Below are positions 1 through 6,088 of a stretch of DNA of 13,427 nucleotides, piece after piece; positions within the stretch are counted from its first letter, which is position 1, and the number at the start of each line of letters is the position of its first letter. Below the pieces are notes generated by a model. The model saw only the letters and a program-made list of their open reading frames with translations. It did not search any database and had not been told where the DNA came from. Made by a program: the position numbers and the translations under genes. This stretch comes from Candidatus Daviesbacteria bacterium (GTDB taxonomy: Bacteria > Patescibacteria > Microgenomatia > Daviesbacterales > UBA10151): positions 1 to 13,427 of the forward strand of contig JAUSHE010000018.1 in NCBI GenBank assembly GCA_030648435.1. Direction: 5' to 3'.

Positions 1-6
1 TTAACC

Positions 7-36
7 TTGACGATAATTTATAAAGGATGGCATAAT
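7..36 (+). promoter_or_regulatory. Promoter of the pilin operon (near-leaderless)
   Basis: A -35 box TTGACG (7-12) is followed after 18 nt by the -10 box CATAAT (31-36), which is preceded by TGG (28-30), an extended -10 element. Only 7 nt separate the -10 box from the ATG at 44. A start site at the usual distance would lie at or next to the ATG, so the message would have almost no leader. No Shine-Dalgarno sequence fits between the two. This is the best-looking promoter in the window. Confidence 0.7.
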
Positions 37-43
37 AGAATTA

Positions 44-565
44 ATGTCCAAATCCCGCGGTTTTAGTGCGAAGCGCGAAGCAAAAGGCTTCACTTTAATT
101 GAACTTTTAATTACCATCAGTATTATTGCCGTGCTTTCTGCAATTGGATTAGTTGCCTATTCTACTGTTTTAAAACAGGGCCGGGATAGCAAGAGACAAT
201 CTGATTTAAGATCCATCCAGTCAGCTTTGGAACAATACTATAGTGATCAGAGTTTTTATCCTTTTACTTCTGGCAGCGGCAAGGGAATGGATGATCTTTT
301 ATCCGAATCTCCGCCGCCTGCTTTTACCAGCAGCACCGGTAACCAATCCTCTCCCCCCAGTCCTAAAACCTATATGAACTTTTTGCCGCAAAATCCAACA
401 GGGACGCTCCGTTACAAATATGAGGAAAGCCCAAAATCCTGTTATAATGCACCGGGAAATTGGTGCACCGGTTATTGCCTTTATGCCAAATTGGAAAATT
501 CCAGTCCGGTTCTCCCCGCAGCTTGTACCAACGCAAGTTACAATTTTGCAGTTACTCCACCGTAG
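44..565 (+). CDS. Type IV prepilin, GspG/PilA-like (probable main pilin)
   Basis: 173-residue prepilin. A 15-residue basic leader ends in the prepilin peptidase site KG|FTLIE, with Glu at +5. A hydrophobic helix (about residues 16-40) and an amphipathic helix with the motif RDSKRQSDLRSIQSALEQYY follow, then YPF, the layout of GspG-like main (pseudo)pilins. The C-terminal part has four Cys residues (SCYN, WCTGYC, AACT), which could form disulfides in the exported globular domain. The protein would be cut and N-methylated by PilD, then polymerised at the membrane by the PilM/N/O platform encoded downstream. It is the first gene of the locus, directly behind the strongest promoter seen, which suits a main pilin. 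The leader contains a two-copy 7-bp repeat (68-81). Whether it is truly the major subunit is inference. Confidence 0.9.
   Translation: MSKSRGFSAKREAKGFTLIELLITISIIAVLSAIGLVAYSTVLKQGRDSKRQSDLRSIQSALEQYYSDQSFYPFTSGSGKGMDDLLSESPPPAFTSSTGNQSSPPSPKTYMNFLPQNPTGTLRYKYEESPKSCYNAPGNWCTGYCLYAKLENSSPVLPAACTNASYNFAVTPP
68..81 (+). repeat. 7-bp tandem duplication (GCGAAGC x2)
   Basis: Two perfect copies of GCGAAGC lie in the part of the first prepilin gene that codes for the cleaved leader. On its own this could be chance. It matters because three other genes of this locus carry longer 7-bp arrays in the equivalent place. Confidence 0.6.
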
Positions 566-573
566 TGTACAAT
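545..573 (+). promoter_or_regulatory. Possible promoter of the GspH-like gene
   Basis: TTTGCA (545-550) and TACAAT (568-573) are separated by 17 nt. The -10 box ends 9 nt before the ATG at 583. The -35 lies inside the end of the preceding pilin gene. If active, it would give an almost leaderless message and let the minor pilins be expressed separately from the main pilin. Weaker than the promoter at 7-36. Confidence 0.4.
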
Positions 574-582
574 TAAAACAGG

Positions 583-1104
583 ATGCGAAAATCTGCCTAT
601 GGTTTTACCTTAGTTGAACTTTTGGTAGTTATTGCCGTTATGGCTTTGATAAGTACTGTCGTACTGGCCAATTACAGGTCTTTTGGGGAAGACCAGAAAT
701 TAAAAAATGCTGTTTTAGATATTCAAAGCCAACTCCGCAGCGCCCAAACAAACGCCACTACCAATATAAAGTGTAAGACTAAAACCGCTGATTATTGGCG
801 GATTTCAATTTTTGGCCAAACAGATATTCGCCTTAGATGTATCGAGTTCAATCCTTTCCCAAATATAGTGGACAAAAAACTTACACTGGATCCAAATATT
901 CAAATAGATTCAGTATCAGGTAACCCGGCTGCATTTTGTCCGAGCGTACTGTCATTTGATATAACTTTCGCCCCGCTTACTGGTAAAATAACCCTTGGAT
1001 CTACAACAAATTGTACCTCGCTCACAGTTACTCTTAAAAACACTAAAACCGGCAATACAAAGTCTTTAGTGATTGAGCAAGGAGGCAGGATTTATGCACA
1101 GTAG
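583..1104 (+). CDS. Prepilin-like protein, GspH/FimT family
   Basis: 173 residues. A 7-residue leader MRKSAYG is followed by FTLVELLVVIAVMALIS, a class III prepilin signal with Glu at +5 and a membrane helix to about residue 30. The next helix (LKNAVLDIQSQLRSAQTNA) and the C-terminal ending with GGRIYAQ resemble GspH/FimT pseudopilins, which often end in a short strand with a conserved Gly-Arg. In type II secretion and type IV pili such proteins act as minor subunits that help start fibre assembly with the I/J/K (V/W/X) proteins. It lies 17 nt after the main pilin gene, and its end overlaps the next gene by 11 nt. Family assignment rests on the N-terminus, length and gene position. Confidence 0.85.
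   Translation: MRKSAYGFTLVELLVVIAVMALISTVVLANYRSFGEDQKLKNAVLDIQSQLRSAQTNATTNIKCKTKTADYWRISIFGQTDIRLRCIEFNPFPNIVDKKLTLDPNIQIDSVSGNPAAFCPSVLSFDITFAPLTGKITLGSTTNCTSLTVTLKNTKTGNTKSLVIEQGGRIYAQ
1079..1085 (+). promoter_or_regulatory. Strong Shine-Dalgarno for the PilV-like gene
   Basis: AAGGAGG lies 8 nt before the ATG at 1094, inside the end of the upstream gene. It fixes the start at 1094 rather than the in-frame TTG at 1073, which lies before the Shine-Dalgarno. It also shows that this organism can use such sites for internal operon genes. Confidence 0.85.
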
Positions 1105-1603
1105 CAGAGGAAGTTCGTTAATAGAGGTTATTATAGCCGCTACTGTCGGGATTTTGGTAATCACAGCTTTAACTTTCGCCACCATTTTCTCTTTAAGGAA
1201 TGCCCATTTTGCCAAAAATTCCGCCCAGGCTACCAAATTGGCCCAAGAAGGGATAGAGAAAGTTAGGAGTATCCGTGATCGTGATAATAATGTTGATATA
1301 GGTTCTGATGTAATAAAATTCTCGGAACTTTTTGATCTGGATTTATCTCATGATAGTTGTGGTGATGGGCCATGCTATTTTGTATTTGAGTCTGGTATCC
1401 TAAAACAGAAAACAGCTGTAAATTTTGAGACTCTGGGATCATTTAAAAGACAAATCCTGATAAGTGACGAAACAATTGCTACTTGTAGCGCAACAGATTA
1501 TTCAAAATATTGTAATCAGAAGACAATAACAGTTGTTGTTCAATGGACTGATTTTGCAGGGCCTCATGAATCAAAACTGACTACAATTTTAAGAAAACTA
1601 TGA
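1094..1603 (+). CDS. Minor prepilin, PilV/GspI-like (first triplet)
   Basis: 169 residues from the ATG at 1094, chosen because of the AAGGAGG 8 nt upstream. MHSSRG|SSLIEVIIAATVGILVITAL is a prepilin signal with a 6-residue leader, Ser instead of Phe at +1, and Glu at +5. Downstream of the membrane helix comes AKNSAQATKLAQEGIEKVRSIRDRDNN. The AxxLAQEGIE-VR motif is typical of PilV/GspI-like minor pilins. Four Cys residues follow (CGDGPC, ATCS, KYCN). It overlaps the GspH-like gene by 11 nt and the next gene by 4 nt (ATGA), so translation is probably coupled. It opens a V-W-X triplet that is repeated at 3165-6068. Confidence 0.85.
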   Translation: MHSSRGSSLIEVIIAATVGILVITALTFATIFSLRNAHFAKNSAQATKLAQEGIEKVRSIRDRDNNVDIGSDVIKFSELFDLDLSHDSCGDGPCYFVFESGILKQKTAVNFETLGSFKRQILISDETIATCSATDYSKYCNQKTITVVVQWTDFAGPHESKLTTILRKL

Positions 1604-2319
1604 AAAGCATAAAAGAGCTTTCCGTCTACCGTCTACCGTCTACCGCAAAGTCGGAAGTCGGAAGTCGGAAGTCGGAAGACAGATTTAAAAATGGTTTCAC
1701 TTTGGTTGAAATTATAGTAGTGATGGCTATAGTTGCCATTGTAGGGTTGATAATGGTGGTCATTTTTACCAATACTTTGCGGGGCAGTAATAAAGCCCAA
1801 ATACTTTCGGTCATCAAGCAGAATGGACAAGCTGTTTTGGAAAATATGGATAAAACTGTCAGGAGCGCCGATCATCTGGTTTGTCCAGCTCTTGATGGTA
1901 ATTCAAGCAACACTGCTGTGGTTGTAAAAAACGGCGCATACATCAGGTATAGAATTTCCAAAATGTCAGAGTATGCCGCAGGTAGAGTTCCCCCTGCTTG
2001 TCAGAAAAATGGCTGCATTCTTCAGGACAGTCCAACTAAAGATATAGATCCAGGTACCGGCCAGCTGGAAACAGACAGCGCATTCATCCTGCGTGTCTGT
2101 AATTCAACCAGTCTAATGTCTTCGGCAAATATCTTAACAGATACTAATTCCCAAACCGGAGTTGCAGTCCCGGGTGGCTTTTTTACTCTTAGTAAACAGG
2201 CCGGTTTTAAAGCTGCTGTCACGGTAGAGTTTGAGTTGCAACCAGGAGCTGATGCGTTATCGGTAGTAGCCAGTCAAATTGACTCTGTTTCTTTTCAAAC
2301 AACAATTGAGTTAAGATAA
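1600..2319 (+). CDS. Minor prepilin, PilW/GspJ-like, leader carrying 7-bp repeats
   Basis: 239 residues. The processing site NG|FTLVE (Gly32, Glu37) is followed by a membrane helix IIVVMAIVAIVGLIMVVIF. The following segment (LSVIKQNGQAVLENMDKTVRSADHLVCP) resembles PilW/GspJ minor pilins, which form part of the tip-initiating complex. The leader is unusually long (32 residues against 3-15 in most neighbours) because it contains eight 7-bp repeat units. The ATG at 1600 overlaps the previous stop (ATGA) and has no clear Shine-Dalgarno. The only later ATG (1691) is out of frame, so the ribosome must read through the array to reach the pilin domain. A change of one repeat unit would frameshift the gene. 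Confidence 0.85.
   Translation: MKSIKELSVYRLPSTAKSEVGSRKSEDRFKNGFTLVEIIVVMAIVAIVGLIMVVIFTNTLRGSNKAQILSVIKQNGQAVLENMDKTVRSADHLVCPALDGNSSNTAVVVKNGAYIRYRISKMSEYAAGRVPPACQKNGCILQDSPTKDIDPGTGQLETDSAFILRVCNSTSLMSSANILTDTNSQTGVAVPGGFFTLSKQAGFKAAVTVEFELQPGADALSVVASQIDSVSFQTTIELR
1622..1677 (+). repeat. Heptanucleotide array: CCGTCTA x3, CCGCAAA, GTCGGAA x4
   Basis: Eight consecutive 7-bp units in one unbroken register. Three perfect CCGTCTA are followed by one transition unit, CCGCAAA, then four perfect GTCGGAA; a partial unit (GAC) continues after 1677. The array is translated as part of the prepilin leader. Because 7 is not a multiple of 3, the GTCGGAA block reads as the same cyclic peptide (SEVGSRK) in any frame, while the frame downstream depends on the copy number. 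Confidence 0.95.
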
Positions 2320-2323
2320 TTAT

Positions 2324-3157
2324 ATGAAAAACGAGAAGGGGCAAGTTGTTTTAATACTGGTTTTGGTGATGACTGTAGCTTTGGCAATCGGGATTTCTGT
2401 TGTACAGCGTTCCCTTTCCGATGTATCTACTTCTTCAAAAGTTGAACAATCATCCAGAGCTTTTTCTGCTGCCGAGGCAGGAATAGAAAAAGCTATTCAG
2501 TCGGGATCGCCTGTTCCCGGTCAAACTCTTGATAACAACTCAATAATACAGGGAGTTGATGCAAGTCCTATTCCTGCTGCAAATCAGGCTTTAGAATATA
2601 CTTCGTTGACTAAAGAAGAAATGGCCCAAGTCTGGTTAGTTAACCCCAACGATTTAACTTCGGAACAATATAGCGGTACTACCTTAGATATTTATTGGGG
2701 TTTACAAAATATTTCTGATCCGGCTGATAAGCCGGCAGTCGAAATATCGTTCGTTTATCTAAGCGGGGGCGCATACCAACAAAAAAAATTCTTTTATGAT
2801 TCTAATTCAAGCAGAGCCTCCTCTAATAATTTTACGGATGTTTCTTCAGGATGTTCTAATACACTTTCTGCTATAACAACCAGTTCCGGTACAGACAGGA
2901 AGTTCTTTTGTAAAACTACTATTTCCGGATTAAATCCAACTTTAATTCTTCTAAGAGCAAGGGTTTTATATAGTGGTGTTTCCCAGCCTTTTGCAGTTAA
3001 GCCTGTCAGTGGTTCTCTGCCGGTTCAGGCGAGGATTTTTACGGCTACCGGGACTTCAGGTCAGACTCAAAGAAGAATCCAGGTATTCCGGCTTGATAAA
3101 GTAGTTCCTTCCTTTTTTGATTTCGCCATTTTCTCAGCTGGTGATATTACTAAATAA
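2324..3157 (+). CDS. PilX/GspK-like minor pilin (first triplet)
   Basis: 277 residues. MKNEKG is followed by a hydrophobic stretch QVVLILVLVMTVALAIGISVV, without a Glu at +5. Absence of this Glu is typical of GspK, and PilX-type proteins also show the downstream signature seen here, SSRAFSAAEAGIEKAIQSG. In known systems the K/X protein caps the fibre and does not need Glu5 to salt-bridge to a preceding subunit. The rest is a predicted exported beta-rich domain with two Cys (SGCSN, FFCKT). It follows the PilW-like gene after 4 nt and is the last member of the first V-W-X triplet. No Shine-Dalgarno is visible. The GATAAT at 2315-2320 is too close to the ATG to be its promoter. Confidence 0.8.
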   Translation: MKNEKGQVVLILVLVMTVALAIGISVVQRSLSDVSTSSKVEQSSRAFSAAEAGIEKAIQSGSPVPGQTLDNNSIIQGVDASPIPAANQALEYTSLTKEEMAQVWLVNPNDLTSEQYSGTTLDIYWGLQNISDPADKPAVEISFVYLSGGAYQQKKFFYDSNSSRASSNNFTDVSSGCSNTLSAITTSSGTDRKFFCKTTISGLNPTLILLRARVLYSGVSQPFAVKPVSGSLPVQARIFTATGTSGQTQRRIQVFRLDKVVPSFFDFAIFSAGDITK

Positions 3158-3160
3158 ATT

Positions 3161-3237
3161 TACAATGTACAATGTACAATTTAAAATTAAATTCAAAAGA
3201 ATTTTACATTTTACATTTTACATTTTACATTCACAAA
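3161..3237 (+). repeat. Heptanucleotide array (TACAATG x2, variants, TTTACAT x4)
   Basis: Eleven 7-bp units in one register: two TACAATG, TACAATT, TAAAATT, three diverged units, four perfect TTTACAT, then TCACAAA. It fills the 7-nt intergenic gap and then the start codon and leader of the next prepilin gene. The TTTACAT block reads as the cyclic peptide ILHFTFY. The two edges are nearly perfect and the middle has drifted. Confidence 0.92.
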
Positions 3238-3626
3238 AAGGTGTTTCTCTGATTGAATCTTTACTTGTTGTGGTAGTTTTAGGTTCAGTTGTATTCTTAA
3301 TTGCCAGTATCCCTAATTCTTTAATGCTGGTTGGTAAAAGTAGACATGTCAGTTTGGCCCGTGAAATAGCTGTCAAGCAAATTGAGGATAAAAGGAATAT
3401 AAGTTATGGAAATTTAGTTAATGATAACAGTCCTATCAATGATTCCCGTTTAAGTTTGCTGCCTGATGGTAGCGGAACAGTTGCGGTTTTGGATTGTGAT
3501 CCTGTAATTTGCACAAACGGAGAAAGTATAAAACAAATAAAAATTACAGTTAATTGGAAAGAAAACAGTAAAGTGCAGACTGTAAATTTGCAAACCATGA
3601 TCGGAGAAGGAGGAATTAGCCAATGA
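3165..3626 (+). CDS. Minor prepilin, PilV/GspI-like (second triplet), repeat-derived leader
   Basis: 153 residues from the ATG at 3165. The processing site is QKG|VSLIE (Gly26, Glu31), followed by a membrane helix SLLVVVVLGSVVFLIASIP. The next stretch (LAREIAVKQIEDKRNISYGNL) matches the PilV/GspI pattern, and the GGISQ end comes just before the next gene. About 24 of the 26 leader codons, including the ATG, lie in a 7-bp repeat array. No Shine-Dalgarno is visible. The alternative in-frame TTG (3117) would start inside the previous gene and give a 42-residue leader, so I prefer 3165, but the start is uncertain. The mature pilin part is secure because the Gly at -1 must be in frame. Confidence 0.78.
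   Translation: MYNVQFKIKFKRILHFTFYILHSQKGVSLIESLLVVVVLGSVVFLIASIPNSLMLVGKSRHVSLAREIAVKQIEDKRNISYGNLVNDNSPINDSRLSLLPDGSGTVAVLDCDPVICTNGESIKQIKITVNWKENSKVQTVNLQTMIGEGGISQ
3607..3613 (+). promoter_or_regulatory. Strong Shine-Dalgarno for the second PilW-like gene
   Basis: AAGGAGG lies 9 nt before the ATG at 3623, inside the end of the preceding gene. Together with the ATGA overlap it fixes the start of the next gene. Confidence 0.85.
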
Positions 3627-4195
3627 AGGGCCTGACTCTTGTTGAGGTTCTTGTGGCGATGGGAATTGCTACTATTGTAGGGGGTTTATTGGTGGTGATT
3701 ATAATCAACAGCGCTAGTTTATTTTCCAATCAATCATCAAAGATTCAGGCTGGCTTAAATATAAACGATACCCTGTCTCAAATTCGGGGTAGCATTAAGC
3801 AAGCAAGCGCAATAGCTAACCAGTACCAAGATGGACCAACTACTTATACCACAGGGGTCAATACACTTGTTTTGAAGGTGTCCTCTATTGATTTATCAAA
3901 TAATATTATTGCTGATACCTACGACTACTTTGTTTTCTTTAAAGATCAAAACTTCTTACGCTTTAAAATTTTTCCGAATCCTCATCCTGCAAGTTTCCGT
4001 AAGGCAGCAAATCAGATTTTCTCAAATATTGTTGATAGTCTTACTTTTCAATATTTTAATTCTGCCACTCCTCCGGCTGAGGTTAATCCCCTAGATGCTA
4101 CTACAGTTAAGATTATTTTAACTTTAAAACAGAAAGTAGACGCTGGTTTTGAAACACATACCGCGACATCGGAGGCAAATTTAAGAAATGATTAA
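3623..4195 (+). CDS. Minor prepilin, PilW/GspJ-like (second triplet)
   Basis: 190 residues. MKG|LTLVEVLVAMGIATIVGG has a minimal 3-residue leader with Glu at +5. A long hydrophobic helix to about residue 28 and a helix QSSKIQAGLNINDTLSQIRGSIKQASAIA follow, typical of PilW/GspJ-like proteins. The C-terminal half is beta-rich (TTVKIILTLKQKVDAG) and has no Cys. The start is well fixed by AAGGAGG and by the 4-nt overlap with the previous stop. It overlaps the next gene by 8 nt. It is a positional counterpart of 1600-2319, so a duplicated and diverged triplet is likely. Confidence 0.83.
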   Translation: MKGLTLVEVLVAMGIATIVGGLLVVIIINSASLFSNQSSKIQAGLNINDTLSQIRGSIKQASAIANQYQDGPTTYTTGVNTLVLKVSSIDLSNNIIADTYDYFVFFKDQNFLRFKIFPNPHPASFRKAANQIFSNIVDSLTFQYFNSATPPAEVNPLDATTVKIILTLKQKVDAGFETHTATSEANLRND

Positions 4196-6068
4196 GCGGA
4201 AGTCTGAAGTCGGAAGCCGGAAGACATTTCTTGGTCAGTCAGGACAGATCCTGATCATAGTTTTTATCACACTAGGCGTAGTACTTTTTACGGTACTGTT
4301 TATCATTAGCGGGGCGCAAATATATTATCAAAATGCTTCATATTCGGTGAATTCAGAAAAAGCCATAGTTTTAGCTGAGGCAGGGGTTGATAAAGCTTTA
4401 TCCTCACTGAATAAAACCGGGGGAAGTTATAACGGTGAGCTGGAAACGGCTTTAGGAGACGGCACATATTCGGTGACTATTATATCTACGGATGCCAGTA
4501 CAAAAGTAATTGAAGCTACGGGGTATGTCCCCAATAAGGTAAATGCTAGGGCAAAAAGGACGATTAAAATTACATCTTCAAGGGGCGTAGGTGTTGCTTT
4601 TAATTATGGAATTCAGGTTGGAGAGGGCGGTATGGAGCTTGGGAATAGTAACTTAATTAAAGGTTCGATATACTCAAACGGGAGTATTATAGCCGGCAAC
4701 AACAATATTATAACAGGGGATGCTTATGTAGCAGGAGGAGCACAAGCCAGCGCTGATCAACAAACAGATTGCAATGAAAGCAATTGTACGGATTATATTT
4801 TTGGTAAAAGCGTTAGTGGCGAGAATAGGTTGGATGTAGCTCAAAGCTTCAAACCGGTTGTCAGTGAGGTTTTAAATCAAGTGTCCATAAAAATAAAAAA
4901 GGTTTCTATACAAGACGGATTTCCGTTGACCGCAGAGGTTAGGATTTTAGGAGATTCTGGTGGTAAGCCGAACAAGAATGCGGTTTTAGCTTCTGGTGGA
5001 TTTTTATATAGCAATCAGGTAAGCGCGAACTACCCTCCTTCAGGTGGTTGGATAGATATAGCTTTCTCTACCTCACCGGTTTTGATCAAAGATACAACTT
5101 ATTGGTTAATGATTAGCACAACATCAAATTCCAGCAATTACTGGGTTTGGCAGAATGATATTGCTCAAAACTATACAAGAGGGCAGCCTAAGTGGTCCTC
5201 AAAATGGAATGCAGGCAATCCTACCTGGACAGCTATAAACGGAGATTTGAGCTTTGAAACTTATATGGGTGGCGCTCCAACCGCGATAAAAGGAGGAAGC
5301 GAGAAAATGAATGTTAACGGTGAAGTCTATGCAAATACTATTGAGAATTTAGTTATCGGTAAAGATACCTATTATCAAACTATAGCCAATTCTACAGTTG
5401 GCGGAGGTTCTTGTCCTAACGCCAAATGTCATCCAGGATCTGCAGACCCGTCACCAAAAGTATTCCCTATTTCTGATGCAAATGTTGAGGATTGGAAAAG
5501 GCAAGCTGGTAATTGTGACTCATCGCTTAATAATTGTCAGAATGTGTTATCAGGTGATATTACCAGTTGTGTTTCTACTTTTGGGTCGGTAAAAATCGAA
5601 GGTAATGTAAACCTAAATAGCGGTTGTAGTACAACCATAAAAACCCCTATTTGGATCACCGGCAATCTTACCTTAAATAGCAATAATATTCTGACTTTAG
5701 ATTCATCGTATGGTGAGACTTCAGGAGTAATTATTGTCAGTGGAAAAGTAGAGTTAAACTCCAATAATCACTTGAATGGTACAGGAGTTGGCAGCAGTCT
5801 TTTAATGGTTTTGACTACATACGATTCCAAAACCAATGATCAGGATGCAATTCAAGTAAACAGCAATGGAAATACTGGAACATACTATGCCTCAACAGGG
5901 ATTATTAACCCAGGGACAGGAAATTCTTTTAAGGAGTTGACAGCTTGGAAGATTAAGCTAATAAATTCATCAACAATTGATTATGAGACAGGATTATCAT
6001 CTCTTCTTTTTACCTCGGGTCCTTCTGGCATATATTCTTTAGTGAAGGGGACATACCAGGTAAAATAA
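4188..6068 (+). CDS. Large PilX-like pilus protein with inserted jelly-roll domain (candidate tip adhesin)
   Basis: 626 residues. A basic N-terminus holds a 7-bp repeat array. It is followed by GQSGQILIIVF and a membrane helix (about 18-42) without Glu5, then SEKAIVLAEAGVDKALSSL, the PilX/GspK signature. Residues about 130-190 and 366-600 show short repeating stretches rich in Asn, Gly, Ser and Ile/Val (LGNSNLIKGS, NSNNILTLDS, VELNSNNHLNG), suggesting a right-handed beta-helix as in polymer-forming/bactofilin-like segments. Between them, about 207-361 reads as a separate beta-sandwich: AQSFKP, VRILGDSGGKP, TTYWLMI, SSNYWVWQND, then GDLSFETYMGG. It resembles jelly-roll domains common in CPR surface proteins. 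Cys pairs (CNESNC, CPNAKC, CDSSLNNC) may stabilise it. As the last member of the second triplet it could display a binding domain at the pilus tip; the ligand is unknown. Confidence 0.75.
   Translation: MIKRKSEVGSRKTFLGQSGQILIIVFITLGVVLFTVLFIISGAQIYYQNASYSVNSEKAIVLAEAGVDKALSSLNKTGGSYNGELETALGDGTYSVTIISTDASTKVIEATGYVPNKVNARAKRTIKITSSRGVGVAFNYGIQVGEGGMELGNSNLIKGSIYSNGSIIAGNNNIITGDAYVAGGAQASADQQTDCNESNCTDYIFGKSVSGENRLDVAQSFKPVVSEVLNQVSIKIKKVSIQDGFPLTAEVRILGDSGGKPNKNAVLASGGFLYSNQVSANYPPSGGWIDIAFSTSPVLIKDTTYWLMISTTSNSSNYWVWQNDIAQNYTRGQPKWSSKWNAGNPTWTAINGDLSFETYMGGAPTAIKGGSEKMNVNGEVYANTIENLVIGKDTYYQTIANSTVGGGSCPNAKCHPGSADPSPKVFPISDANVEDWKRQAGNCDSSLNNCQNVLSGDITSCVSTFGSVKIEGNVNLNSGCSTTIKTPIWITGNLTLNSNNILTLDSSYGETSGVIIVSGKVELNSNNHLNGTGVGSSLLMVLTTYDSKTNDQDAIQVNSNGNTGTYYASTGIINPGTGNSFKELTAWKIKLINSSTIDYETGLSSLLFTSGPSGIYSLVKGTYQVK
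4195..4222 (+). repeat. Heptanucleotide array (GTCGGAA family, 4 units)
   Basis: Units AGCGGAA, GTCTGAA, GTCGGAA and GCCGGAA, followed by GAC. This is the same unit family as at 1650-1677, and both runs end in GGAAGAC. It lies at codons 3-12 of the large PilX-like gene, so both proteins contain the peptide KSEVGSRK before their membrane helix. Confidence 0.88.
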
Positions 6069-6072
6069 AAAA

Positions 6073-6081
6073 TGTTACAAT
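6073..6081 (+). promoter_or_regulatory. Extended -10 promoter of pilM
   Basis: TGTTACAAT (TG at 6073-6074, TACAAT 6076-6081) ends 7 nt before the ATG of pilM at 6089, the same distance as at the first promoter of the window. I see no good -35 box, which extended -10 promoters can lack. It lies in the 20-nt gap after the large PilX-like gene, and there is no Shine-Dalgarno, so a leaderless pilMNO message is likely. Confidence 0.5.
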
Positions 6082-6088
6082 AGATATA

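Noticed and set aside
1073..1093. TTG start for the first PilV-like gene
   Set aside because: It lies before the AAGGAGG, which is correctly spaced for the ATG at 1094.
1622..1677. The tandem repeats as a CRISPR array
   Set aside because: Units are 7 bp and contiguous, with no spacers of 25-40 bp and no cas genes.
2315..2320. GATAAT as a promoter for the first PilX-like gene
   Set aside because: It ends only 3 nt before the ATG, so transcription would begin inside the gene, and no -35 box fits.
5622..5636. Small hairpin GGTTGT-AGT-ACAACC inside the large PilX-like gene
   Set aside because: An isolated 6-bp stem in the middle of a coding region with no regulatory context.
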